Origin: Acidobacteriota bacterium
GTDB taxonomy: Bacteria; Acidobacteriota; Vicinamibacteria; Vicinamibacterales; CAVVIG01
DNA: 64,000 nt
Assembly (NCBI GenBank): GCA_003222395.1
Contig: QHWB01000053.1
Span: 1 to 64,000, forward strand
Direction of reading: 5' to 3'
The position numbers and the translations under genes were made by a program. A model generated the notes under the pieces. That model was not told the origin of the DNA and did no database searches. It saw only the letters and a list, made by a program, of their open reading frames with translations. Positions 1-8,619 of this stretch are shown here, in pieces. Positions within the stretch are counted from its first letter, which is position 1, and each line of letters opens with the position of its first letter.

Positions 1-394
1 CTTAGCCTTCGACGGCGTCCCGCTGCCCACGCTGACTCGACTGCATGGAAAGAGCCGGGCGAGGATGTGGACATAGAGTGTCGCGTTGTCGAACGGTTCA
101 CGCACTGACACCGCGCATCGCCAAGCGTCTTCCACCAGGACGAGATTATACGCGGCGGAGTCGATAGGCGATGCCTCGCTGCGTGCCGCAAAACGATGAG
201 GAGGCAAGCCGAGGTAGCGCGTCGCCGCCGCGCTCGGAACGTCGCGCGATTCGTCGTGGATTCCGCTGAGACCGCACGCGGCAGCGGCACGCGAGACATG
301 CGCCGCCGGGTCTACTCTGGCAATCTGTCAGAGAAGCGATTAAGGTTTCGGCACAGAAATCAAGCAGCTCTGGCCGTTCCCCGGATGGTGACCG
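1..394. other. no gene recognised
   Basis: I see no convincing gene here. The only open frame on the plus strand is rich in Arg and Ala, typical of chance frames in GC-rich DNA. The stretch lies downstream of the recombinase remnant that reads towards it on the minus strand. Confidence 0.5.
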
Positions 395-845
395 TCACCA
401 GCCGTTCAATCCCGTTGGGGACGCCGCGGGTTGAACTGAGGTTAAGTACTTGAACGCCGGAGTGCTTACGCCGGTTCGAATAAACCGTTTTCCGTCGAAC
501 ACAACTCCCTCAGGAAAAAACAGCTGCTGCAGGCGCTGGCGCTGATCGAGCGGACGCTTGGACCCACAAGGTCCGACGCGCGCGGTAGAACGCGTTCTGC
601 GAACGCCAGGATGCATCGACGTCGAATTTCTCGAGCATGTCGGCGTGTCGGTCGATCTCCAGCAGCGTGAGCTCCTGGCGCAGCTTGTCCTTGTGGCGGT
701 CGTACGTCTCGATGTCGATTGACTGAGCAAAGAGGAAGGCTTCGTCGAGTCGGTCGAGCTTCTGCCGAATCGCCTTCTCGCGTTGCTCGATCTCGACCAC
801 GTCGCTTGATTTCAAACGCCGCGAAGAAGAAGACCGACAAACCAT
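395..845 (-). pseudogene. serine recombinase, C-terminal remnant
   Basis: This is the C-terminal end of a large serine recombinase of the resolvase/recombinase family, broken by frame changes. One frame carries the coiled-coil stretch IEQREKAIRQKLDRLDEAFL and RQELTLLEIDRHADMLEKFD. A second frame carries ILAFAERVLPRASDL, and a third carries the conserved tail LDQRQRLQQLFFPEGVVFDG. Together they read as one protein only if at least three shifts are corrected. The zinc-ribbon and catalytic parts are absent here. The N-terminal half of what looks like the same gene lies about 2.2 kb upstream in the same orientation (3100-3491), separated by an IS630 copy and a toxin-antitoxin pair. The assignment is from recognised family phrases; the shared origin of the two halves is inference. 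Confidence 0.75.
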
Positions 846-896
846 ACGCAGTGTTCGTAGAAGTGAACCTGCCGCCGGAGGATCGCACCAAGCCGC

Positions 897-1988
897 CTAA
901 ATTAGTGTGCTGTCTCCGAAGTTCGTTGGCAATCGTTTGACCTTGTCGAGGATGGCGTCGGCGGTCGCCGTTCAGACAAACGGTTTGCAGTGTTGGTTGT
1001 GATGCGTCAGATATGTCGTGATGGCCGTTTCCAACGCGGCCACGTTCTCGAAGGTCCCGCGCCGATTGCGTTGTGTCGTAATCTTCGCGAAGAAGCGTTC
1101 GACTTGATTGAGCCAGCTCGCACTGGTCGGAGTGAAATGCAGGTGGTAGCGCCGGTGGCGTACAAACCGCCGCCTGACCTTCGGCGCTTGTGGGTCCCGT
1201 AGTTGTCCATGATGATGTGGACATCACCGGTCGGCGGCAGTTGCGCGGCGAGCCGCTGGAGGAATTTCAGAAATTCCTGATGGCGATGCCGTCGATGACA
1301 CTGGCCGATCACCTTCCCGGTCGCGACATCCAGCGCCGCAAAGAGCGAGGTGGTGCCGTGCCGAATGTAGTCGTGGGTTTGCTGGGCCGGGATGCCCGGG
1401 CGCATCGGCAAGAGGGGCCGCGTGCGATCCAACGCCTGGACCTGACTTTTTTCGTCCATCGACAACACGATGGCGTGATCGGGCGGACACAGATAGAGCC
1501 CGACGATGTCCCGGACTTTCTCGACAAACTGCGGGTCCGCCGACAGCTTAAAGGTATCGACGCGATGCGACTGCAGCCCGAAGGTGCGCCACAGACGCGA
1601 GATCGTATCTTTCGACAACCCCGCGACGTCCGCCATGCTGCGCGTGGTCCACTGTGTGGCGTGCGGCGGCGGGCCTTCGAGGGTGCGGGTGATCAGCTCC
1701 ACCACCACGTCGTCGGTCGCCTTCCGCGGCGCGCCCGGCCGTGGCTCGTCGGACAGCCCTTCCAGACGGCGCACACGAAACAGTTCGCGCCACTTGCAGA
1801 CGCTATTGCTCGACACGTGCAAGCGCTCGGCGACCGCCCCGGTTCGTGAGACCGTCCGCGCAGGCGAGCACCATACGCGACCGCAGCGCCAGTCGCTGCG
1901 CGGTCTTGGGGCGGCGCGCCCACTGATCCAACGTCCGGCGTTCGTCCTCAGTCAACAGCACCGGCTTATGATGGCGTTTTCTTCGCAT
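897..1988 (-). pseudogene. IS630-family transposase, inactivated
   Basis: This encodes a DDE transposase of the IS630 family in pieces. An N-terminal helix-turn-helix frame ([20 protein letters not shown]) shifts at a GGGG run near 1842 into the frame starting [16 protein letters not shown]. The first Asp is in [18 protein letters not shown] and the second in [11 protein letters not shown]. The frame shifts again near 1190. The Glu is in [22 protein letters not shown] at 972-974 stands where a Trp codon (FVW-TATADAILDKVKRL) is expected. The corrected reading ends at TAG 897-899. IS630 elements insert at TA, but I could not find convincing terminal inverted repeats. Some IS630 members use programmed frameshifting; the extra shift and nonsense codon argue for a dead copy. 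An upstream ATG at 2015 is an alternative start. Confidence 0.88.
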
Positions 1989-2359
1989 GGCGCGCAGGGT
2001 ACCGCCGGACGCCATCGAAGTACAAGACTTTTCTGATACACGAGACCGCTAGGTTGGCGAAGTCGACAAGACCGTGTGCGCCGTCGTGAAGGAGGAGGGC
2101 GGAGGCCCGGGACCGTTTGACCTGTGTTCTTCACGAACATCCGTCACCAGTGCGGGCCGCCCGGAGAACCGGATCCACCGAAGCACTATGCCCATGACGA
2201 CGCGTATACCTGGCAGGGTGCACGAGGCAATCGTGAACGCGGTTCTGCAGTACGGGAATGTGCCGACCGATTTTCCGCAGGCATGACGGCATTCGTGTGT
2301 TGCCGGCCCGCGCGGGCACCGAGCGCCCGAAACAGACAACAAGGGATTAAAATTGGCGC

Positions 2360-2584
2360 ATGACCTGGCAAGACCGGATCTCGGTGAGTCCGGCCGTTCG
2401 CAGTGGCAAGCCGTGCATCAAGGGCACCCGCATCACGGTGTACGACGTCCTTGAGTACCTCGCCGGGGGAATGACGGAAGGCGAAATTCTCCGCGATTTC
2501 CCGGACCTCACCCGCGAGGACATTCGCGCCACCTTTGCGTTTGCCGCTGCCCGTGAGCGGCGCGTCGGCAACTCCGTGGCGTGA
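2360..2584 (+). CDS. DUF433 family antitoxin
   Basis: This 74-residue protein belongs to the DUF433 family, small DNA-binding proteins usually found as antitoxins beside DUF5615 PIN-like toxins. It shows the family order: ISVSPAVRSGKPCIKGTRI, then VYDVLEYLAGGMTEGEILRD and FPDLTREDIRATFAFAAARE. Its stop overlaps the GTG of the downstream toxin by four bases (GTGA, 2581-2584), the classic coupled arrangement. No strong Shine-Dalgarno is seen before the ATG. The partner toxin is frameshifted, so any present activity is uncertain. The pair sits inside the split recombinase region, consistent with mobile DNA. Confidence 0.85.
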   Translation: MTWQDRISVSPAVRSGKPCIKGTRITVYDVLEYLAGGMTEGEILRDFPDLTREDIRATFAFAAARERRVGNSVA

Positions 2585-2927
2585 AGCTGCTCTTCGACGA
2601 ACTTGAGCCAGCGGCTCGTTGGGATCCTCGCCGAGGAGTTCCGCGACAGCACGCATGTCACAGACATCGGCCTCCGCGGCATGGAGGACGCGCGGATCTG
2701 GACCCACTCCCGGGCGCACGGCTTCGCGATTGTGTCCAAAGACAGTGATTTCCGCGAGCGAAGCTACGTCGAGGGTTTTCCACCGAAAGTCATCTGGCTG
2801 GACGTGGGCACCGCAGGGACGGCGGCGATCGGGGAGTTGCTGACGCGAACGCGGACGAATCGAGCGATTCGAGGGGGAGCAAGAAACGTCCTTGCTCATC
2901 CTCTCGATCGGGCCCAGCGCCTTGTAG
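2581..2927 (+). pseudogene. DUF5615 PIN-like toxin, frameshifted
   Basis: Read with two corrections this is a DUF5615-family PIN-like protein of about 115 residues, the usual toxin partner of DUF433. The GTG at 2581 starts VKLLFDE, but about two bases are missing after GACGAA, so the frame jumps to LSQRLVGILAEEF (from 2603). That frame runs through IVSKDSDFRERSYVEGFPPK, with the conserved Asp residues of the PIN-like core. A second shift near 2858 moves to IERFEGEQETSLLILSIG, ending at TAG 2925-2927. The first break falls in the N-terminal FDEN motif that supplies a metal-binding acid, so the gene is probably inactive. A start at the internal TTG 2603 would lack that motif. Confidence 0.8.
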
Positions 2928-3099
2928 CGAAGATGCGAAGTTTACCTGGCGGCCCAAGGGTGCTCGATGCTCTCGACGAGCGCAGTAGCCGGTGCGGGTG
3001 AACACTGTACTTCCGGCTCAGATTCACGATCACGTCCAGTCGTCTATCGTGATGAGGGTCGCGAGGCCATTCGCCGACGATGTTGTCCCGAAGCATTGA

Positions 3100-3491
3100 C
3101 ATGTGATCGTCGGCCATCGGTGCCGACGACGTCGACCTGGTCGTACCCGAACAGGAGGCCACCGGTGACGTGACCGGCGCGCGGCTTCCGCAGCGTCGCG
3201 TCGTATGTGCGCTGCCGTGCCTTCTCACGCTCGAGTTCGTCGGCAAAGGCCGTCAGCGACACCATGATTTTGTCGGTCGGCGAATCGAGTGTGCGCTTGC
3301 GATCCTCGAGATAAAAGAAGACGCGCACGCCTGCGGTGACGAGCTGTTTAAAGCGTAAGCCGTCTCGATCGCCTCGCGACCGAGCCGCGACGCCTCCGAC
3401 ATCACGAGCGCTTGGAACGGTGCGCGCGGCTTCAATGCGTTCATCAGACGGAGAGAGCCGGGACGGTTCGCGAACTCAGCACCGTCGGCAG
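3100..3491 (-). pseudogene. serine recombinase, N-terminal-half remnant
   Basis: This is part of the resolvase-like N-terminal domain of a large serine recombinase. Readable pieces are GAEFANRPGSLRLMNALKPR, FQALVMSEASRLGREAIETA, RVFFYLEDRKRTLDSPTDKI, MVSLTAFADELEREKARQRT and GHVTGGLLFGYDQVDV. A missing A in the AAA of a Lys codon near 3350 shifts the frame. Known relatives begin with an ARVS/T motif containing the nucleophilic Ser. That segment is absent, because the sequence joins a PEP-CTERM gene fragment at about 3490. At the other end the homology stops after GRRSHV near 3100. The C-terminal remnant at 395-845 is probably the other end of this gene. Confidence 0.82.
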
Positions 3492-4065
3492 ATTCGCCGA
3501 ATTCCGTAGTTTTTTCACATTCAATTTACAACCAATAGACTTCAGTACCCAGCGCGTCACTGGAGCATCGTTAGTCGTCAACGGAGGCGAGTACCTCGGT
3601 AACGAGGCCGTCGAGACGCTCGGCTTGTTCAGCGTGAGCGCCCCACCGGCGGCACTCAATCACAATACCGGATTGGACGCGGCGATCTTTGCCGACTTAG
3701 GAACCGGGGCGACATACGGAACGTTTCAGGTCCCTCGGTATCCAGCAGACTCGATTCTGACGTTCGCACTGAACGCGGCCGGACTCAGCGACATCATGAG
3801 GAGCGAAAGGTCGTTCTTCTCAATCGGCGGGACGCTGCTCAGCGCCGCCTCGACGGGCAGCAATGCCGTTGTTGGTGCCGATGAGCTCTTTTTCCTGGCT
3901 GGCCTCGTTCCAGCATCTCTGGTCGTCGAGACTGAACCCCTGGCAACCAGCCCAACGCCAGAACCAACATCGATGCTGCTGCTGGGCACCGGTCTATTCG
4001 GCATTGTGGTCAGGACACGACGTCGCAAGCAGAATCGGGCGCCTTTCGTTTCCCAACCTCATTAG
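3487..4065 (+). pseudogene. PEP-CTERM exosortase-sorted protein, 5' truncated
   Basis: The frame encodes the C-terminal part of a secreted PEP-CTERM protein. It begins abruptly at FAEFRSFFTFNLQ and continues through a beta-rich region (GASLVVNGGEYLGNEAVETL, then ALNAAGLSDIMRS). It ends with the sorting signal: PTPEPTSMLLLGTGLFGIVV followed by an Arg-rich tail. PEP-CTERM tails are recognised by exosortase and direct proteins to the cell surface. No signal peptide or proper start is present. The upstream open frame runs antisense through the recombinase remnant, so its ATG at 3412 is an artefact. The 5' end was probably lost when the recombinase DNA arrived or was deleted. Confidence 0.8.
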
Positions 4066-4691
4066 TCCTGCAGGAACAACACCGGTCGACGGTTTTGGCG
4101 ACGCAGGAATCCGACGCGGACGGCGGCGAGGCGCGGAGACGGCGAAACTGGTTCAGCCAGGCAACGTCCGATCACCGACCACCGCCAACCGACACCCATG
4201 CCGGGTGCGACGCTTGGCCAGCTACGGCACCGTAACGCCGCGGCCATCTCAGTGATCACGCCACGGCCTGTGGTCTGCCGTTGCAGTCGCAACTCGGTGA
4301 CGATCTCGCGCAGCTCGGAGTCGCGACTGTCCAGACGGCGCAGCGCTGGGCGGCATCAGGGACGAGCTCCGTCGCTCGCGCTCGGTCGTTCGTTCCCAAC
4401 GCTCGCCGGGAAGCATGGCGCAGCGTTTCACGCCGCGCCAATGGTTCCGAATCCCCACGGCGCGCACATCATCATCCGACGGTTGATCGGCGGTTGGCCC
4501 TCGGCCCAACTCGACGCAGCGCAGCTCGAAGTGGCGCGCGTCGGGCTCCTGCTGATTGCCCCACCGACGATCGTCGTCAGACATACCGGTCTCGCTCCGG
4601 CTTTCGGCCGGCATCAACCCGATGGCGCGGAGCGCGATGGCATTTGCACTGCATCGCGGACTGCGGTTCAACGTGCGACTGGAGGTGGCCG
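4066..4691. other. no gene recognised
   Basis: I see no supported gene. Long frames exist on both strands, as expected at this GC content, but none matches a family I know. The plus-strand frame continuous with the next gene is not part of it, because a clear Shine-Dalgarno and signal peptide place that start at 4692. Confidence 0.45.
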
Positions 4692-6374
4692 GTGCGAATC
4701 GGGAAATCCGTTGCGGTACTGTGGTTTGTAACCGCTCTGCTGTTCTCACATCCGAGGCTCGCCTGCGCGCAGAGTCCTTTGCCGCCGCCCTGGCAGACTA
4801 CCGACGTCGGCGATGTGGGTGCGGCCGGCACGGCATATCAGGGGGCTAACGGCGATTTGATCGTTGCCGGCGCCGGCGCCGACATCTGGGGAAGCGCAGA
4901 CAGCTTTCGTTACGTGTATCAGCCCATCCGCGACGGCTACGTCTCGGCGCGTGTCGCCAGCGAGACCAACACCCACCCATTTGCAAAGACCGGCGTGATG
5001 ATTCGTCAGTCGCTCGATCCCGGCTCGCCCGAGATCGTCCTCGATGTGAAGCCTGATGGCGGGCTCGAGTTCATGACGCGCCCCACGCCGGAGGGGGAGA
5101 CGACGTTCCTCGCGGGAGCGTCGGTACCTGTTACCGACTCGGGTAACGGACGGGTCGCGTTCACGGTACTTCTGAACCTGTTTCGCAGCGGCGGCACCGT
5201 CGTTGCCGGCTACTGCCTGCTGGACGATCAGCGGGGCAGCAGCTTCTGCACCGGCATCGGTTCGCCGGTGACGTTTACGAGCGGACCGGCGTTGGCGGGC
5301 GTGGCTGTGACGAGCCACGATCCGTCTCAGCTCAACCACGCAGTCTTTCCCGGTGGCATGCCGACGGTGCGCGCCGTTCCCGATACGTGGCTGTCATCCG
5401 ACATCGGGAATGTCGGCGTCAACGGATTTGCGACGTACGAGCAGGCGAGCGGCACGTTCTACGTCAGCGGTGCAGGATCGGATATGTGGGGATCCGCAGA
5501 CTCCTTTCATGCGGTATCACAGTGGCTCAACAGCGACAGCATGTTGACGGCGCGCGTCGTCAGCGAGCAGAACACGCATACGTTTGCGAAGGCGGGCATC
5601 GAATTCGGCGACACGTCGCCGAGCGCATCGCGTGTCCTTCTCGATGTCAAACCAGACGGCGGTCTCGAGTTCATGGCGCGGACGGCCGATGGAGCGGCCA
5701 TGTCGTTCCTGTCGGGAATGGGATCATCGTTCCCGGTATTTTTGCGGCTCGATCGGACGGGCGATCGGTTCGACGCACTGATCTCACCCGATGCCCGGAC
5801 GTGGACGACGGTGGGATCCGTGACGCTGAAGCTGCCGACGACCGTTCGCGCTGCCCTGGTGGTGACCAGTCACGATCCATCCGTGCTGAACACGGCCCAA
5901 TTCGATCACGTGTCGGTCACGTCGTCGCCGGCGCCGACGGGCAACCTGCTCCAAAACCCTGGCTTCGAAGACTCGGTCGTGCCCGAGATGGGACCGGGCT
6001 GGGTATCCGACAGCTTCAGGCAAGCACCCGCGCAGACAGAGACCGCGATGCCGCACAGCGGATCGAAATACGGGGCGTGCGAGACAACGACGGCGGTCGA
6101 CTGCGGCATCTATCAGGACCTGACGGCACCGGCCAATGGCAATTATCTATTCACCGCATATGTGGCGGCGGACAAGCCTGGCGTGCTGCTGGGCGTCAAC
6201 GTCAACGGGGTCGGAACGTGGCAGCAGGTGCAGACCGGCGGTTACGCACCGTATGCGATTGGGCGGTTCTTGCGCGCGGGTGACGCTGTCCGTGTGTGGC
6301 TGTACTCGCCGGCATCTCCCGGGAATGTGTTCATCGATGATGCGTCGCTCGCCGTGGATACGGGTCCGCGGTAA
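4692..6374 (+). CDS. secreted protein with two LamG/DUF1349-like repeats
   Basis: A 560-residue secreted protein of unknown role. The GTG start at 4692 is preceded by GGAGG six bases upstream and followed by a signal peptide (VRIGKSVAVLWFVTALLFSH, cleavage after the ACAQ region). Two related domains follow. The first holds DVGDVGAAGTAY, IWGSADSFRYVYQ, THPFAKTGVMIRQ and LDVKPDGGLEFMTR. The second repeats DIGNVGVNGFATYE, MWGSADSFHAVSQ, THTFAKAGIEFGD and LDVKPDGGLEFMAR. This layout resembles DUF1349/LamG-type jelly-roll domains that can bind carbohydrate. A third C-terminal domain (NLLQNPGFEDS to VWLYSPASPGNVFIDDASL) resembles carbohydrate-binding beta-sandwich modules. It may be a surface or matrix adhesin; that is inference. 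Confidence 0.8.
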   Translation: MRIGKSVAVLWFVTALLFSHPRLACAQSPLPPPWQTTDVGDVGAAGTAYQGANGDLIVAGAGADIWGSADSFRYVYQPIRDGYVSARVASETNTHPFAKTGVMIRQSLDPGSPEIVLDVKPDGGLEFMTRPTPEGETTFLAGASVPVTDSGNGRVAFTVLLNLFRSGGTVVAGYCLLDDQRGSSFCTGIGSPVTFTSGPALAGVAVTSHDPSQLNHAVFPGGMPTVRAVPDTWLSSDIGNVGVNGFATYEQASGTFYVSGAGSDMWGSADSFHAVSQWLNSDSMLTARVVSEQNTHTFAKAGIEFGDTSPSASRVLLDVKPDGGLEFMARTADGAAMSFLSGMGSSFPVFLRLDRTGDRFDALISPDARTWTTVGSVTLKLPTTVRAALVVTSHDPSVLNTAQFDHVSVTSSPAPTGNLLQNPGFEDSVVPEMGPGWVSDSFRQAPAQTETAMPHSGSKYGACETTTAVDCGIYQDLTAPANGNYLFTAYVAADKPGVLLGVNVNGVGTWQQVQTGGYAPYAIGRFLRAGDAVRVWLYSPASPGNVFIDDASLAVDTGPR

Positions 6375-6950
6375 AATCGCCGGACCAACGAGCGACCCGA
6401 ACGAGTATCGAATTGGGTCTCGCGCTGCAGCTCGACGCACAGCGCGAGGCTGACTCGGGTTCGCGCCCAGCACGACAGCCGTAACCAGGTTCTCAAGCGC
6501 GACGACTGCTAGGTCACGCCGAACGTTGACGCGTTCTTCGGACAGCGGTTGCGCTACGCCATCACGATCCGCCCGCTGAATCGCACGGTCGTCAGGTCAG
6601 GACGTCGGTGTCCGATGCGTGGTGAGGCCGCCAGGGTTCGAGGACGGTGTGGTGGGTCCATCTCCCACGGACAACTCCAAGACATCCCGGTTCCCGCTCA
6701 TAGTGTATCCGAGCGTGCTCGGGGTGTGTGACCGCGGGGTCCGGCTGCGTCTTGCGATGGCGACGCATCCTGTGTGGCCTCCCGCTTCTCCCGACAGCGT
6801 CGCAACCCCGGAGGAGTTGGCTTTCGCGGCTGAATACCCGAACGAGCATCCACACGGATTGGAAAGGGTACTTGTCGACGAATTCTGAGCGTTGCCTGAT
6901 GGGGAGCCGCGATGGAACCGCTTCGCCCGCGGCCCTATGGGTCCGCGCGA
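6375..6950. other. no gene recognised
   Basis: This gap separates a plus-strand gene from a minus-strand gene that converge on it. It contains open frames without recognisable family features and no obvious intrinsic terminator. Confidence 0.4.
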
Positions 6951-8507
6951 TCAGCCGAGTCGGCTCAGATGCGCAAACGATGTGTCGATGCCGTGGCGCT
7001 CAAAACGTTCGAGCAAGGCAGCTTGGTCGGGAGCGTAGCGATACGCGTCCTCTGGCCGGACCTCTCCGGCGCGGACGAGCGCGAGCAGCCCATCTCCCAG
7101 CGGCACCATCCCTCGCGTTGGTCCCGCCTCCAACGCGGAACGGAGCTGCCACGCACGTCCATCGGCGAGGACCGCGGCAATCGCCGACGTCATGAGCATC
7201 ACCTCTTGCGCGGCGATGCTCCCTCCGCGGATCCTCGGCACCATCACCTGCGCGACGACCGCGCGCACGTGCTGGGCCAGCTGAAGCTGGACGTGACGTG
7301 CATGTTCTGGAGAGTACAACTCCACGATGCGATCGATTGCGCCTAGCGCGCTGGGCGCGGTGATTCCCGCAATGACCAGATGACCGGATGCCGCCGCATC
7401 GAGGGCCAGGCTCATGAGCGGTGTGGTTCGCGCGTGCTGCAGCACGAGCACATCGGGATTCTCACGAAGCGCGGCGCGGGCAACCGCCAGCATGTCGTCG
7501 AGACCGTCGCGCACTTCGCGCTGGCTGATGGAGGTCTCTTCGTGCGCCGTTCGCACGCCCATTCCGCGTTGGACCGTAATCACGTATGTCTGCCGACCGC
7601 GGGTGATCAAGTGCGCGATCTGATGCATGAGGAGCAGCTTCCCGGCGCCGCGCGCGCCGGACACGATCACGAGCCCTTCACGTTCGCTGGCGAGTTGGCG
7701 GACGTCGAGAGAGAGCCCGATCTGGTCAGTGGCTGCCGTGCGGAACGGCACGATCTCGAACATCGCGCCGGCGCCGCGATGATCAATGAATACAGCGCAT
7801 CGGATTCGGCCGACGTTCTCCAATTCAAACGTCCATTCGGCGGACGTGAGCAACCGTCGCGGATCGTGATCGTGCGCGAGCTTCAGCGAGACGAGGAGCG
7901 TCTCGATTTCGTCGGCACTGAGGACCGGCGCGCCCTCGAGCACCTGGAGCTCGCCATGGACGCGCATCGACAACTCGACCGCGGCACGCAGATACACCGT
8001 GGATGCGCCACGCGCCGCTGCTGCACGAAGCAGCTGCTCGAGATCGTTGGTACCGACTGTCGAAGTACGGTGCGTCCCGCGGCGGCCATACGACGGCAGC
8101 GGCGTCGTCACGATCGGTGTTGCAGAAGCAACCGGCGGTCGCGGAGCTTCAGGCGTCTCCACGCGGACTGTCTCCGTCTGCGGGGCTTCGACGGCCACGC
8201 GTGTCGGCTTGGTTTCGATCACGCCACCACCAGAAGGCGTGTCTGGAAAGGAGAGCGGCCTGATCGGAGGTGCCACGGGAAACGACGGCGGCGGCGGCAT
8301 AATGGCAGCGGCCGGGCGCGAACTGTCGAGGCGCAACGATCCATCGGCGGCCGGTACACGGACTTCTTCCTGTCGCGTGCGACTGTCATCTTCCTGTCGC
8401 GTGCGACTGTCATCCACACCGCCGCCCCACGCATTTCCGTGAGGCCACAACTCGTCCGCCACCGGCATGCCGAGATCCTCATCGTGGCCGCTTCCTGGCT
8501 CCTTCAT
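6951..8507 (-). CDS. PilT-like protein with degenerate ATPase motifs
   Basis: A 518-residue relative of PilT/PilU type IV pilus retraction ATPases. Residues 1-150 are Pro-rich and probably disordered. Residues 150-275 match the PilT N-terminal domain (NDLEQLLRAAAARGASTVYL, MRVHGELQVLE) and 276-518 the secretion ATPase core. The core motifs are all altered. Walker A reads GARGAGKL (284-291), lacking the Ser/Thr after Lys. The Asp box reads ITVQRGMG instead of TIEDPIE. Walker B reads PDVLVLQHART where PilT has ILVGEMRD, losing the Glu. The His box reads VIAGITAPSA, losing its His. The surrounding framework (ISQREVRDGLDDML, LDAAASGHLV) is well kept and the frame is open, so this looks like a maintained pseudo-ATPase, perhaps a regulator of a pilus motor. 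No other pilus gene lies in the window. Confidence 0.82.
   Translation of the reverse strand: MKEPGSGHDEDLGMPVADELWPHGNAWGGGVDDSRTRQEDDSRTRQEEVRVPAADGSLRLDSSRPAAAIMPPPPSFPVAPPIRPLSFPDTPSGGGVIETKPTRVAVEAPQTETVRVETPEAPRPPVASATPIVTTPLPSYGRRGTHRTSTVGTNDLEQLLRAAAARGASTVYLRAAVELSMRVHGELQVLEGAPVLSADEIETLLVSLKLAHDHDPRRLLTSAEWTFELENVGRIRCAVFIDHRGAGAMFEIVPFRTAATDQIGLSLDVRQLASEREGLVIVSGARGAGKLLLMHQIAHLITRGRQTYVITVQRGMGVRTAHEETSISQREVRDGLDDMLAVARAALRENPDVLVLQHARTTPLMSLALDAAASGHLVIAGITAPSALGAIDRIVELYSPEHARHVQLQLAQHVRAVVAQVMVPRIRGGSIAAQEVMLMTSAIAAVLADGRAWQLRSALEAGPTRGMVPLGDGLLALVRAGEVRPEDAYRYAPDQAALLERFERHGIDTSFAHLSRLG
8366..8413. repeat. 24-bp tandem duplication in the PilT-like gene
   Basis: Two perfect 24-bp copies (8366-8389 and 8390-8413) sit head to tail and stay in frame, duplicating the residues DDSRTRQE in the disordered N-terminus. 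It looks like a recent slippage event. Confidence 0.95.
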
Positions 8508-8619
8508 CTACACAACCACTGCCCGTCGGGTAGCCGCGACGACTTCACGGAACTGCACACGACGTCCGACCTCGGGATGACCCGCACACAGAAGTTCTCG
8601 GCGTCACGCGACGGTTCCA

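Noticed and set aside
897-1988. Programmed ribosomal frameshifting in the IS630 transposase
   Set aside because: One shift lies at a GGGG run, but a second shift and an in-frame TGA in conserved sequence are better explained by decay.
840-2060. IS630 terminal inverted repeats
   Set aside because: I compared the ends around 860-910 and 2010-2060 and found only a few matching bases, too weak to define element borders.
395-3100. General sequencing error as the cause of all frameshifts
   Set aside because: Large genes from 10.4 kb onward are free of shifts, so errors confined to mobile-element remnants are unlikely, although individual sites should still be checked in reads.
3412-3486. ATG at 3412 as the start of the PEP-CTERM protein
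   Set aside because: This part is antisense to the recombinase remnant and encodes no signal peptide, so the frame is open by chance.
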